Assembly (NCBI RefSeq): GCF_002208095.1
Contig: NZ_CP017990.1
Coordinates: forward strand, 1,922,001 to 1,986,000
Source of the DNA: Enterobacter cloacae complex sp. ECNIH7
GTDB lineage: Bacteria; Pseudomonadota; Gammaproteobacteria; Enterobacterales; Enterobacteriaceae
Direction: 5' to 3'
Length of the DNA: 64,000 nucleotides
Positions within the stretch are counted from its first letter, which is position 1; every line of letters begins with the position of its first letter. The notes beneath the pieces were generated by a model, which had not been told where the DNA came from, searched no databases, and saw nothing but the letters and a program-made list of their open reading frames with translations. This document shows positions 54,339 through 64,000 of the stretch, piece by piece. Both the position numbers and the translations under genes were made by a program.

Positions 54339-55361
54339 ATGAAAAAAATGTTGCGCTTTGTCCTTATCCTCATCGTTGCGCTGGGCGTCGCCGGCGGAGC
54401 GGGCGTATGGAAAGTTCGCCAGCTGGCGAACAGCAAGATCCTGGTTAAAGACGAAACGATCTTTACCCTGAAAGCGGGAACCGGCCGTCAGGCGCTTGGG
54501 GAACAGCTCTATGGCGACAAGATTATCAATCGTCCACGGGTTTTCCAGTGGCTATTGCGCGTGGAGCCTGAGCTGTCACATTTCAAAGCTGGTACCTATC
54601 GCTTTACGCCGGGAATGACCGTCAGAGAGATGCTGCAGCTGCTGGAAAGCGGTAAAGAAGCCCAGTTCCCCCTGCGGTTTGTGGAAGGGATGCGCCTGAG
54701 CGATTACCTCAAACAGCTGCGTGACGCGCCGTATATCAAACATACGTTAAAAGACGATAGCTATCAGACGGTGGCAGAAGCGCTGGAGCTTGAACATCCG
54801 GAATGGGTGGAAGGCTGGTTCTGGCCAGACACCTGGATGTACACGGCAGGCACGACCGATGTGGCTATCCTGAAGCGGGCGCACAAAAAAATGGTTGCCG
54901 CCGTAGATGCCGCCTGGGAAGGGCGGATGGAAGGATTGCCTTACAGCGATCCGAACCAGTTCGTGACCATGGCCTCGATCGTCGAGAAAGAGACTGCCGT
55001 CGCTGCTGAGCGCGATCGGGTGGCGTCGGTATTTATCAACCGTCTGCGCATCGGCATGCGCCTGCAAACCGATCCTACCGTTATCTACGGCATGGGCGAG
55101 AGCTATATGGGCAAGATTTCCAGAAAAGATCTGGAGACGCCAACGGCGTATAATACCTACGTGATAAGCGGTTTACCGCCAGGCCCGATTGCCACGCCGA
55201 GCGAGGCGTCGCTGAAAGCCGCCGCGCATCCGGCTAAAACACCGTATCTCTATTTTGTGGCTGATGGAAAAGGGGGGCATACCTTTAACACCAACCTTGC
55301 CAGCCACAATCGCTCTGTTCAGGACTATCTGAAGGCACTTAAGGAAAAAAATGCGCAGTAA
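54339..55361 (+). CDS. mltG: MltG, endolytic peptidoglycan transglycosylase
   Basis: A 340-residue inner-membrane enzyme (E. coli YceG, 340) that cuts nascent glycan strands and is thought to terminate their growth. One N-terminal membrane segment (about 5-25) precedes a LysM-like part and the YceG catalytic domain, with Glu218 in [18 protein letters not shown] as the catalytic residue. The block [13 protein letters not shown] and [19 protein letters not shown] are conserved. It overlaps tmk by 11 bp. Confidence 0.97.
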   Translation: MKKMLRFVLILIVALGVAGGAGVWKVRQLANSKILVKDETIFTLKAGTGRQALGEQLYGDKIINRPRVFQWLLRVEPELSHFKAGTYRFTPGMTVREMLQLLESGKEAQFPLRFVEGMRLSDYLKQLRDAPYIKHTLKDDSYQTVAEALELEHPEWVEGWFWPDTWMYTAGTTDVAILKRAHKKMVAAVDAAWEGRMEGLPYSDPNQFVTMASIVEKETAVAAERDRVASVFINRLRIGMRLQTDPTVIYGMGESYMGKISRKDLETPTAYNTYVISGLPPGPIATPSEASLKAAAHPAKTPYLYFVADGKGGHTFNTNLASHNRSVQDYLKALKEKNAQ

Positions 55362-55992
55362 ATACATTGTCATTGAGGGACTCGAAGGGGCGGGTAAAAC
55401 CACTGCCCGCAACGTGGTGGTGGATACGCTCAAAGCGCTTGGCGTGGCGGACATGGTATTTACCCGCGAGCCGGGCGGCACGCAGCTGGCTGAAAAGCTG
55501 CGCAGCCTGGTACTGGATATCAAATCCGTCGGTGACGAAGTTATCACTGACAAGGCCGAAGTGCTGATGTTCTACGCGGCCCGCGTTCAGCTGGTTGAGA
55601 CGGTGATCAAACCCGCCCTGGCCGAGGGCAAGTGGGTGATCGGCGACCGTCACGATCTGTCGACTCAGGCGTATCAGGGCGGAGGACGCGGCATCGACCA
55701 GACAATGCTCGCAACGCTGCGTAATGCCGTATTGGGTGATTTTCGCCCCGACCTGACGCTCTATCTGGATGTGACCCCGGAAGTGGGCCTCAAGCGTGCC
55801 CGCGCGCGCGGCGAGCTGGACCGCATTGAACAAGAGTCGTTTGATTTCTTTAACCGCACCCGCGCGCGCTATCTTGAGCTGGCCGCACAGGACAGCTCAA
55901 TTTGTACCATTGATGCGACGCAGTCCCTGGACGACGTCACGCGCGACATTCAACACACCATTACGCAGTGGGTGCAGGAGCAGCAGGCATGA
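55351..55992 (+). CDS. tmk: Tmk, thymidylate kinase
   Basis: A 213-residue kinase, the E. coli length, that phosphorylates dTMP to dTDP. The P loop is GLEGAGKTT (residues 10-18); the dTMP-binding [15 protein letters not shown] and the lid region [15 protein letters not shown] follow, with the family [16 protein letters not shown] near the lid. It starts inside the mltG end and its stop overlaps the holB start (ATGA), so mltG-tmk-holB are translationally linked. Confidence 0.98.
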   Translation: MRSKYIVIEGLEGAGKTTARNVVVDTLKALGVADMVFTREPGGTQLAEKLRSLVLDIKSVGDEVITDKAEVLMFYAARVQLVETVIKPALAEGKWVIGDRHDLSTQAYQGGGRGIDQTMLATLRNAVLGDFRPDLTLYLDVTPEVGLKRARARGELDRIEQESFDFFNRTRARYLELAAQDSSICTIDATQSLDDVTRDIQHTITQWVQEQQA

Positions 55993-56993
55993 AATGGTAT
56001 CCATGGTTGCGCCCACACTTTGAACAGCTGATCGGCAGCTATCAGGCGGGTCGGGGGCATCATGCGTTACTGATTCAGGCATTGCCAGGGATGGGTGATG
56101 ATGCGCTGATTTATGCCATCACCCGTTTTCTGATGTGTCAGCAGCCGGAAGGGCACAAGAGCTGTGGTAAATGCCGTGGCTGCCAGCTCATGCAGGCGGG
56201 GACGCATCCAGACTACTACACCCTTGAGCCTGAGAAGAGCAAAAGCGCGCTCGGTATTGATGCCGTGCGTGAAGTCAGTGAAAAATTGTATGAGCACGCG
56301 CGACTGGGCGGCGCTAAAGTGGTCTGGCTTAAAGACGCCACCTTGCTTACCGAGGCGGCGGCTAACGCCCTGCTTAAAACTCTGGAAGAGCCGCCGGTTA
56401 AAACGTGGTTTTTCCTCTCATGCCGTGACCCGGGACGATTACTGGCGACGTTGCGCAGCCGCTGTCGTCTTCATCACCTGGCGGTACCTCAGGAATCGTG
56501 GGCGCTGAGCTGGCTTGAACGAGAGGTGACAACGTCACCAGAGGGCGCGCTGTCCGCCTTGCGCCTGAGCAGCGGCGCGCCCGCGGCGGCGCTGGCACTA
56601 CTGCAGCCTGACGTCTGGTCAGAGCGAGAAACGCTCTGCCGGGCCCTGGATGCCTCACTGAACAGTCAGGACTGGCTAAGTTTACTGCCTGCGCTTAACA
56701 GCGATCGGGCCGTTGAGCGTATGCACTGGCTGGCCTCCTTGCTGTTGGATGCGCTCAAAATCCAGCAGGGGGCTACGCTTCTGACCAACCCGGACGCGTT
56801 GCCGCTGGTGAATACACTGGCGAACCGCCTCTCAGTGAAGATTCTTCACGCGATGCTCCATGACATCTGCCAGAGCCGTGAACAGCTTTTAACCGTGACG
56901 GGTCTTAATCGCGAGCTTTTACTGACAGACCAGTTACTGCGTATCGAACATTACCTGCAACCCGGCGTCACACCGCCTGTTTCCCATCTCTGA
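55989..56993 (+). CDS. holB: HolB, DNA polymerase III delta-prime subunit
   Basis: A 334-residue clamp-loader subunit, the E. coli length. Delta-prime is a structural AAA+ subunit in the DnaX complex. The zinc-binding cysteines are Cys50, Cys59, Cys62 and Cys65; the P-loop-like region is degenerate ([10 protein letters not shown]), as expected. The SRC motif is in [11 protein letters not shown]. It diverges from E. coli in the C-terminal half more than its neighbours. The ATG at 55989 overlaps the tmk stop codon. Confidence 0.97.
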   Translation: MKWYPWLRPHFEQLIGSYQAGRGHHALLIQALPGMGDDALIYAITRFLMCQQPEGHKSCGKCRGCQLMQAGTHPDYYTLEPEKSKSALGIDAVREVSEKLYEHARLGGAKVVWLKDATLLTEAAANALLKTLEEPPVKTWFFLSCRDPGRLLATLRSRCRLHHLAVPQESWALSWLEREVTTSPEGALSALRLSSGAPAAALALLQPDVWSERETLCRALDASLNSQDWLSLLPALNSDRAVERMHWLASLLLDALKIQQGATLLTNPDALPLVNTLANRLSVKILHAMLHDICQSREQLLTVTGLNRELLLTDQLLRIEHYLQPGVTPPVSHL

Positions 56994-57003
56994 GAGAGAC
57001 ATT

Positions 57004-57798
57004 ATGTTTTTAGTCGACTCACACTGCCATCTTGATGGCCTGGATTATCAGTCCCTGCATAAAAACGTGGATGACGTGCTGGCAAAAGCCGCTGCCCGCG
57101 ATGTGAAATTCTGTCTTGCGGTGGCGACGACGCTGCCGGGCTACCGCTCCATGCGTGAGCTGGTGGGCGTTCGCGATAACGTGGTGTTCTCCTGCGGCGT
57201 GCATCCGTTGAATCAGGACGAGGCGTACGACGTTGAGGATCTGCGCCGACTGGCAGCCGAAGAGGGCGTGGTGGCGATGGGCGAGACCGGGCTGGACTAT
57301 TTTTACACGCCGGAAACCAAACCGCGCCAGCAGGAGTCCTTCCGCAACCATATTCGCATTGGCCGGGAACTGAACAAGCCGGTTATCGTCCACACCCGCG
57401 ATGCGCGCGCGGATACCCTGGCTATCCTCCGGGAAGAAAAGGTGACGGATTGCGGTGGCGTACTACACTGTTTCACAGAAGACAGAGAAACGGCGGGGAA
57501 GCTGCTTGATTTGGGGTTTTATATCTCGTTTTCGGGGATCGTGACGTTCCGTAACGCTGAGCAGCTACGTGATGCTGCACGTTATGTTCCGCTCGATCGT
57601 ATTCTGGTGGAGACGGATTCTCCGTACCTGGCACCGGTACCGCATCGCGGTAAAGAGAACCAGCCCGCTATGACGAGAGATGTGGCTGAGTACATGGCCG
57701 TACTGAAGGGCGTCAGCATCGATGAGCTGGCCCGCGTGACGACGGAAAACTTCTCCACGCTGTTCCATATCGACCCCGCCCGCCTGCAATCTGTCTGA
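57004..57798 (+). CDS. ycfH: TatD-family metal-dependent hydrolase YcfH
   Basis: A 264-residue TatD-type hydrolase (E. coli YcfH, 265). Metal ligands are seen in VDSHCHLDG, GETGLDYF, VIVHTRDA, GVLHCFTED and ETDSPYLAP. Family members are 3'-5' exonucleases or D-amino-acid-releasing enzymes; the exact substrate of YcfH is not settled. It follows holB by 10 bp in the same operon. Confidence 0.95.
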   Translation: MFLVDSHCHLDGLDYQSLHKNVDDVLAKAAARDVKFCLAVATTLPGYRSMRELVGVRDNVVFSCGVHPLNQDEAYDVEDLRRLAAEEGVVAMGETGLDYFYTPETKPRQQESFRNHIRIGRELNKPVIVHTRDARADTLAILREEKVTDCGGVLHCFTEDRETAGKLLDLGFYISFSGIVTFRNAEQLRDAARYVPLDRILVETDSPYLAPVPHRGKENQPAMTRDVAEYMAVLKGVSIDELARVTTENFSTLFHIDPARLQSV

Positions 57799-57848
57799 TA
57801 CACCTGTTTTTTTTAGGCTCGTAATTAATAAGTAAAGCGAGTAAAGTT

Positions 57849-57870
57849 CACCGCCTCATTTGGGGCGGTG
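57849..57870 (+). terminator. Hairpin after ycfH
   Basis: CACCGCC (57849-57855) pairs with GGCGGTG (57864-57870) around an 8-nt loop, 50 bp past the ycfH stop codon. The T-rich tail is weak, so it may be an imperfect terminator. Confidence 0.6.
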
Positions 57871-57942
57871 AGTGTGTATTTAGACACATCCGGACATGCT
57901 TTTTGTAAATAACTGAAAGTTTTTCGACCGCCTTAAGCTGAA

Positions 57943-57996
57943 ACGTGATAGCCGTCAAACAAACTCAGAGGGAATTATTTTACTCTGTGTAATAAA
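57943..57996 (+). promoter_or_regulatory. ptsG control region: CRP-type and Mlc-type sites
   Basis: ACGTGATAGCCGTCAAAC (57943-57960) matches the CRP site of E. coli ptsG and lies at its usual distance. Downstream, TTATTTTACTCTG and TGTAATAAA (57976-57996) match the Mlc-operator/promoter segment of E. coli ptsG. Both are assigned by recalled similarity. Confidence 0.8.
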
Positions 57997-58068
57997 TAAA
58001 GGGCGCTTAGATGTCCTGTCCACGGCACGGTACTCCCCCCGGGCCAATGCGTGAAAGCGTAAAAAAAG

Positions 58069-58090
58069 CACAAATACTCAGGAGCACTCT
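58069..58090 (+). promoter_or_regulatory. SgrS small-RNA pairing site in the ptsG leader
   Basis: The leader retains ATACTCAGGAGCAC just before the coding region, overlapping the ribosome-binding AGGAG. In E. coli this segment pairs with SgrS, whose seed includes GTGACTGAGTAT. The bases that pair with GACTGAGTAT are conserved here. Confidence 0.8.
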
Positions 58091-58095
58091 CAATT

Positions 58096-59529
58096 ATGTT
58101 TAAGAATGCATTTGCTAACCTGCAAAAGGTCGGTAAATCGCTGATGCTGCCAGTATCCGTACTGCCTATCGCAGGTATCCTGCTGGGTGTCGGTTCTGCT
58201 AACTTCAGCTGGCTGCCAGCCGTAGTGTCCCACGTGATGGCCGAAGCAGGCGGTTCTGTCTTTGCTAACATGCCACTGATCTTCGCGATCGGTGTGGCTC
58301 TGGGCTTCACCAATAACGACGGCGTTTCTGCGCTGGCTGCAGTGGTTGCCTACGGCATCATGGTGAAAACCATGGCTGTGGTTGCGCCGCTGGTTCTGCA
58401 TTTACCGGCAGAAGAGATCGCCGCGAAACACCTGGCGGACACCGGTGTTCTGGGCGGTATCATCTCCGGTGCGATTGCAGCGTATATGTTTAACCGCTTC
58501 TATCGCATCAAGCTGCCTGAGTATCTGGGCTTCTTCGCGGGCAAGCGTTTCGTTCCGATCATCTCTGGTCTGGCAGCGATTTTCACTGGCGTGATCCTGT
58601 CCTTCATCTGGCCACCAATCGGCTCTGCTATCCAGACCTTCTCTCAGTGGGCTGCTTACCAGAACCCGGTTGTGGCGTTTGGTATCTACGGCTTCATCGA
58701 GCGTTGCCTGGTGCCATTCGGTCTGCACCACATCTGGAACGTTCCATTCCAGATGCAGATTGGTGAATTCACCAACGCAGCAGGCCAGGTATTCCACGGC
58801 GATATCCCACGTTATATGGCGGGCGACCCAACTGCAGGTAAACTGTCTGGTGGCTTCCTGTTCAAAATGTACGGTCTGCCAGCCGCGGCGATTGCTATCT
58901 GGCACTCTGCTAAGCCAGAGAACCGTGCAAAAGTGGGCGGTATCATGATCTCCGCAGCGCTGACCTCGTTCCTGACCGGTATCACCGAGCCTATCGAGTT
59001 CTCCTTCATGTTCGTTGCGCCGATCCTGTACGTTATCCACGCGATTCTGGCGGGCCTGGCGTTCCCAATCTGTATCCTGCTGGGTATGCGTGACGGTACG
59101 TCCTTCTCTCACGGTCTGATCGACTTCATCGTTCTGTCCGGTAACAGCAGCAAACTGTGGCTGTTCCCAATCGTGGGTGCGTGCTATGCCGTTGTTTACT
59201 ACACCATCTTCCGCGTGCTGATTAAAGCACTGGACCTGAAAACTCCGGGTCGTGAAGATGCGACAGAAGACAGCAAAGCTGGCGCTACCAGCGAAATGGC
59301 TCCGGCACTGGTCGCAGCGTTCGGCGGTAAAGAGAACATCACTAACCTGGACGCGTGCATCACTCGTCTGCGTGTGAGCGTTGCCGACGTCGCGAAAGTA
59401 GACCAGCCGGGTCTGAAAAAACTGGGCGCAGCGGGCGTAGTTGTTGCAGGTTCTGGTGTACAGGCAATCTTCGGTACCAAATCCGATAACCTGAAAACCG
59501 AAATGGATGAGTACATCCGCAGCAACTAA
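58096..59529 (+). CDS. ptsG: PtsG, glucose-specific PTS enzyme IICB
   Basis: A 477-residue membrane permease, the E. coli length, which imports and phosphorylates glucose. The EIIC domain (about 1-390) has ten or so membrane segments, including [20 protein letters not shown] and the sugar-site [16 protein letters not shown] linker leads to the EIIB domain with the phosphorylated Cys421 in [12 protein letters not shown]. Control is by CRP and Mlc upstream, and by SgrS on the mRNA. A strong terminator follows. Confidence 0.98.
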   Translation: MFKNAFANLQKVGKSLMLPVSVLPIAGILLGVGSANFSWLPAVVSHVMAEAGGSVFANMPLIFAIGVALGFTNNDGVSALAAVVAYGIMVKTMAVVAPLVLHLPAEEIAAKHLADTGVLGGIISGAIAAYMFNRFYRIKLPEYLGFFAGKRFVPIISGLAAIFTGVILSFIWPPIGSAIQTFSQWAAYQNPVVAFGIYGFIERCLVPFGLHHIWNVPFQMQIGEFTNAAGQVFHGDIPRYMAGDPTAGKLSGGFLFKMYGLPAAAIAIWHSAKPENRAKVGGIMISAALTSFLTGITEPIEFSFMFVAPILYVIHAILAGLAFPICILLGMRDGTSFSHGLIDFIVLSGNSSKLWLFPIVGACYAVVYYTIFRVLIKALDLKTPGREDATEDSKAGATSEMAPALVAAFGGKENITNLDACITRLRVSVADVAKVDQPGLKKLGAAGVVVAGSGVQAIFGTKSDNLKTEMDEYIRSN

Positions 59530-59548
59530 GTTGTGACCTGGGGAGACT

Positions 59549-59574
59549 AAGGCAGCCGAATGGCTGCCTTTTTT
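59549..59574 (+). terminator. ptsG terminator
   Basis: A 9-bp perfect stem AAGGCAGCC/GGCTGCCTT (59549-59557 and 59562-59570) with a GAAT loop ends in six T, just after the ptsG stop codon. The 202 bp from here to hinT hold no gene. Confidence 0.95.
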
Positions 59575-59776
59575 ATTTGTGTCTTAAAAAACGCCACTGA
59601 GAGGCGAGAGCGGTCACTCTTCAGTCAGCTGATGAACATTCAGGAAAGAAATCGAGGGAGGAGGTTGAAAGGACAGGAGAAACTCGCTCATACTCTTGGA
59701 TTGTGTCACACACCGATTCCGGGAGTGTGTTTACAGCGGACGCATTGCGCCAGATTAAACAAAAAAGGAAAAGGTC

Positions 59777-60136
59777 ATGGCTGAAGAAACGATTTTCAGT
59801 AAAATTATCCGCCGCGAAATTCCGTCAGATATCGTCTATCAGGATGAACTGGTGACGGCTTTCCGGGACATTTCCCCTCAGGCTCCGACGCACATCCTTA
59901 TCATTCCCAATATTCTGATTCCGACTGTAAACGACGTAAAAACCGAGCATGAAGTGGCGTTAGGTCGTATGCTGACGGTGGCTGCCAAAATCGCTGAACA
60001 GGAAGGGATTGCAGAAGACGGTTACCGTCTGATCATGAACTGCAACCACCATGGTGGCCAGGAAGTTTATCATATTCACATGCATCTGCTGGGTGGACGT
60101 CCTCTGGGGCCGATGCTGGCACATAAAGGTCTTTGA
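59777..60136 (+). CDS. hinT: HinT, HIT-family purine nucleoside phosphoramidase
   Basis: A 119-residue HIT protein (E. coli HinT/YcfF, 119). It hydrolyses AMP-lysine and other adenosine phosphoramidates. The histidine triad is HIHMHLLGG (with VYHIH before it), and the N-terminal [18 protein letters not shown] is typical. ycfL follows after 1 bp, and lpoB, thiK, nagZ and ycfP form the same likely operon. Confidence 0.97.
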   Translation: MAEETIFSKIIRREIPSDIVYQDELVTAFRDISPQAPTHILIIPNILIPTVNDVKTEHEVALGRMLTVAAKIAEQEGIAEDGYRLIMNCNHHGGQEVYHIHMHLLGGRPLGPMLAHKGL

Positions 60137-60137
60137 C

Positions 60138-60512
60138 ATGCTGAAAGGGCGTATTGCAGCGCTGGTAATGGCGATGATGATTGTGGGGTGCAGCTCGCGT
60201 CCGGCGATCCCCGTGAATGATGAACAGACGCTGGTCATGGAATCTTCCGTGCTTGCCGCGGGCATCACGGCGCAACAGCCCGCGTTGACTATCAGTGAAA
60301 TCAACTCATCTGCCTCCTCTACGCTCTTTAATGAAAGACATGAACCAGTGACGGTCCACTACCGTTTTTTCTGGTATGACGTAAGAGGTCTTGAAATGCA
60401 TCCGCTGGAGGCGCCGCGCAGCGTCACCATTCCGGCCAGGTCGTCGGTAACGCTCTATGGCAGCGCCAACTATCTGGGTGCGCATAAGGTGAGACTTTAT
60501 CTTTATCTCTGA
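60138..60512 (+). CDS. ycfL: YcfL, DUF1425 lipoprotein
   Basis: A 124-residue lipoprotein (E. coli YcfL, 125) of the DUF1425/YcfL family, unknown in function. The lipobox is IVGC with acylated Cys18. The mature part has the family block HYRFFWYDVRGLEMHPLE. The ATG at 60138 (MLKGRIAALVM) overlaps the hinT stop by spacing only; 29 in-frame codons upstream belong to the hinT region. LpoB, another lipoprotein, follows, so an envelope role is likely. Confidence 0.94.
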   Translation: MLKGRIAALVMAMMIVGCSSRPAIPVNDEQTLVMESSVLAAGITAQQPALTISEINSSASSTLFNERHEPVTVHYRFFWYDVRGLEMHPLEAPRSVTIPARSSVTLYGSANYLGAHKVRLYLYL

Positions 60513-60522
60513 GGGGTGAACC

Positions 60523-61150
60523 TTGATTAAAAATTTGAGCCGCTATGCGCTCGTGACAGCTTTCGCTCTGTTTCTCGCAGGGTGTGTGACCCGAACTGAA
60601 CAGCCTGCGCCTGTGGAAGAGGCTAAACCGGGTACTGAACAGCCGACGCCGCCAACGCAGCAGCAGCCAACCGTGCCGTCTGTACCGTCTATTCCGGCGC
60701 AGCCAGGCCCGATTGAGCATCCGGACCAGACGTCACAGCCCACGCCGCGCGTGCGCCATTACGACTGGAACGGGGCAATGCAGCCGATGGTAGGCAAAAT
60801 GCTGCAGGCGCAGGGCGTGACGGCGGGCAGCGTGTTGCTGGTCGACAGCGTCAACAACCGTACCAACGGTTCGCTGAACGCGGGTGAAGCCACGGAAACC
60901 CTGCGCAATGCTCTGGCTAACAACGGCAAGTTTACGCTGGTCTCGGCTCAGCAGCTCGCCGTCGCCAAACAGCAGCTGGGCCTGTCGCCGCAGGATAGCC
61001 TCGGCACCCGCAGCAAGGCGATCGGCATTGCCCGTAACGTTGGCGCACAGTATGTGCTGTACTCTAACGCCACCGGTAACGTGAACACCCCAGCCCTGCA
61101 GATGCAGCTGATGCTGGTTCAGACAGGCGAAATTATCTGGTCAGGTAAAG

Positions 61151-61170
<20 letters not shown>
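60523..61170 (+). CDS. lpoB: LpoB, outer-membrane activator of PBP1b
   Basis: A 215-residue outer-membrane lipoprotein (213 in E. coli) that reaches through the periplasm to activate the peptidoglycan synthase PBP1b. The lipobox is LAGC with acylated Cys21. A Pro/Gln-rich stretch (residues about 25-75) forms the flexible arm; the globular domain (from about 78) begins [17 protein letters not shown]. Translation starts at TTG 60523 after GAGGGGTGAACC; another TTG a few codons on is possible. It overlaps thiK by 20 bp. Confidence 0.96.
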
Positions 61171-63012
<1,842 letters not shown>

Positions 63013-63046
63013 ACCCTCCCGGAAGGCGTAGCGTGGTGAGAAGACG

Positions 63047-63589
63047 ATGATCATCTATTTACACGGTTTTGACTCAAACAGTCCTGGTAATCATGAGAAG
63101 GTGCTGCAGCTGCAGTTTATCGATCCGGATGTACGGTTGATCAGCTACAGCACGCGCCATCCGAAGCATGATATGCAGCATCTGCTCAAAGAGGTGGACA
63201 AGATGTTGCAGCTCAACGTCGACGATCGCCCGTTGATTTGCGGCGTGGGGCTGGGCGGCTACTGGGCGGAGCGGATTGGCTTCCTGTGCGACATTCGCCA
63301 GGTGGTGTTCAATCCTAATCTGTTCCCGAACGAGAACATGGAAGGCAAAATTGACCGCCCGGAAGAGTATGTCGATATTGCGACCAAGTGCGTGAGCAAC
63401 TTCCGTGAGAAAAACCGCGACCGCTGCCTGGTGATCCTTTCGCGTAATGATGAAGCGCTCAACAGCCATCGTGCAGCAGAGCTCCTGCATCATTACTATG
63501 AGATCGTCTGGGACGAAGAACAGACCCACAAGTTCAAAAACATCTCTCCGCATCTGCAGCGTATCAAAGCGTTTAAAACGCTGGGTTAA
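63047..63589 (+). CDS. ycfP: YcfP, UPF0227 alpha/beta-hydrolase-like protein
   Basis: A 180-residue protein, the E. coli length, of the UPF0227 family with an esterase-like alpha/beta hydrolase fold. The N-terminus is [20 protein letters not shown]; the nucleophile elbow reads [12 protein letters not shown], with glycine where serine would be in an esterase, as in E. coli. This suggests a non-catalytic role, which is not known. It follows nagZ by 34 bp. Confidence 0.94.
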   Translation: MIIYLHGFDSNSPGNHEKVLQLQFIDPDVRLISYSTRHPKHDMQHLLKEVDKMLQLNVDDRPLICGVGLGGYWAERIGFLCDIRQVVFNPNLFPNENMEGKIDRPEEYVDIATKCVSNFREKNRDRCLVILSRNDEALNSHRAAELLHHYYEIVWDEEQTHKFKNISPHLQRIKAFKTLG

Positions 63590-63608
63590 TCAATTACCCG
63601 CATGCATC

Positions 63609-63645
63609 AAAGCCCGGCCGTGAAAGCGTGCCGGGCTTTCTTTTT
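63609..63645 (+). terminator. ycfP terminator
   Basis: A 10-bp perfect stem AAAGCCCGGC/GCCGGGCTTT (63609-63618 and 63630-63639), with an 11-nt loop, is followed by CTTTTT. It ends the hinT-ycfP operon. Confidence 0.93.
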
Positions 63646-63678
63646 GACCAGAATTGTCTACTTTTAAGCCATCAAAAC

Positions 63679-63692
63679 TTGATGCATATCAA
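63679..63692 (+). promoter_or_regulatory. FNR box of ndh
   Basis: TTGATGCATATCAA is a perfect match to the FNR consensus TTGAT-N4-ATCAA. In E. coli FNR represses ndh without oxygen through sites in this promoter. The site is about 135 bp before the ndh start. Confidence 0.95.
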
Positions 63693-63827
63693 TTTTGGTA
63701 TGACCAATGCGCCTGACGTGGTATTCTCAATGCACCTGAATGGTTTCAGTGCTGTAACCTGTTGTTAATTAAGGGTTATTTTTATAACTTTTAATTAACA
63801 ATTGGTTAATAATTTGAGGGGGTCACG

Positions 63828-64000
63828 TTGACTACGCCATTGAAAAAGATAGTGATTGTAGGCGGTGGTGCTGGCGGGCTGGAGCTGGCTACACAGCTGG
63901 GCAAGAAGCTGGGTCGCGGTAAAAAAGCCAAAATTACGCTGGTCGATCGTAACCACAGCCACCTGTGGAAACCGCTGCTGCACGAAGTGGCGACCGGTTC
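63828..64000 (+). CDS. ndh: Ndh, type II NADH dehydrogenase (N-terminal part)
   Basis: The first 57 codons of ndh, cut by the right edge. Ndh is a single-subunit, non-proton-pumping NADH:ubiquinone oxidoreductase on the inner membrane. The FAD motif [19 protein letters not shown] begins near residue 7, and [20 protein letters not shown] matches E. coli. The start is TTG at 63828 after GAGGGGGT; E. coli ndh also starts at TTG. The upstream AT-rich region carries an FNR site. Confidence 0.97.
   Translation, partial: MTTPLKKIVIVGGGAGGLELATQLGKKLGRGKKAKITLVDRNHSHLWKPLLHEVATG

Noticed and set aside
59560..59784. A 74-codon frame between ptsG and hinT
   Set aside because: Starts inside the ptsG terminator stem and overlaps hinT; no similarity to a known protein, and no fhuE remnant could be recognised in it.

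Overview
The window is a stretch of enterobacterial chromosome with the gene order of the E. coli ycdX-ndh segment, roughly 23.5 to 25 min on the E. coli map. Nearly every protein is clearly homologous to an E. coli K-12 protein of about the same length, but the sequences differ enough, and the gene content differs at enough junctions, that this is not Escherichia. Base composition, the set of missing genes and the extra MFS/LysR pair fit an Enterobacter-type member of the Enterobacteriaceae; the genus is an inference. No tRNA, rRNA, CRISPR array, insertion sequence or prophage gene was seen.

Layout. 1-1.5 kb: end of ycdX, then ycdY and ycdZ. 1.5-6.0 kb: both curli operons, csgDEFG (leftward) and csgBAC (rightward), around a 765-bp AT-rich control region. 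6.1-7.1 kb: a frameshifted ymdA and ymdB. 7.2-12.6 kb: osmoregulated periplasmic glucan genes opgC, opgG and opgH. 12.7-25 kb: small envelope and housekeeping genes (yceK, msyB, mdtG, lpxL, trhO, yceI, yceJ, yceO, solA, bssS, dinI, pyrC, yceB, mdtH, rimJ, yceH, mviM). 26.2 kb: murJ. 27.8-39.4 kb: the flg cluster, flgAMN leftward and flgBCDEFGHIJ plus flgKL rightward. 39.4-41.7 kb: an MFS efflux gene and a divergent LysR gene. 41.7-46.4 kb: rne and rluC. 46.5-57.8 kb: yceF, then yceD-rpmF-plsX-fabHDG-acpP-fabF-pabC-mltG-tmk-holB-tatD, which joins ribosome, fatty-acid, cell-wall and DNA-replication functions. 58-59.5 kb: ptsG. 59.8-63.6 kb: hinT, ycfL, lpoB, thiK, nagZ and ycfP. The start of ndh runs off the right edge.

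Regulation readable from sequence: a conserved csgD promoter and OmpR-site region with a leader hairpin, a CsgD box before csgB, a LexA box before dinI, a PurR box before pyrC, an FlhDC box between flgA and flgB, a consensus sigma-28 promoter before flgM, CRP/Mlc-type sites and an SgrS pairing site before ptsG, an FNR box before ndh, and a perfect palindrome in the MFS/LysR divergent promoter.

Differences from the E. coli order worth noting: no clsC between ymdB and opgC, no grxB between yceB and mdtH, no fhuE between ptsG and hinT, an MFS/LysR pair inserted between flgL and rne, a ymdA frameshift, and a His-Gly-rich N-terminal segment in the curli subunit CsgA. I found no convincing wholly new multi-gene system; the most unusual items are these local changes and several unexplained palindromes.
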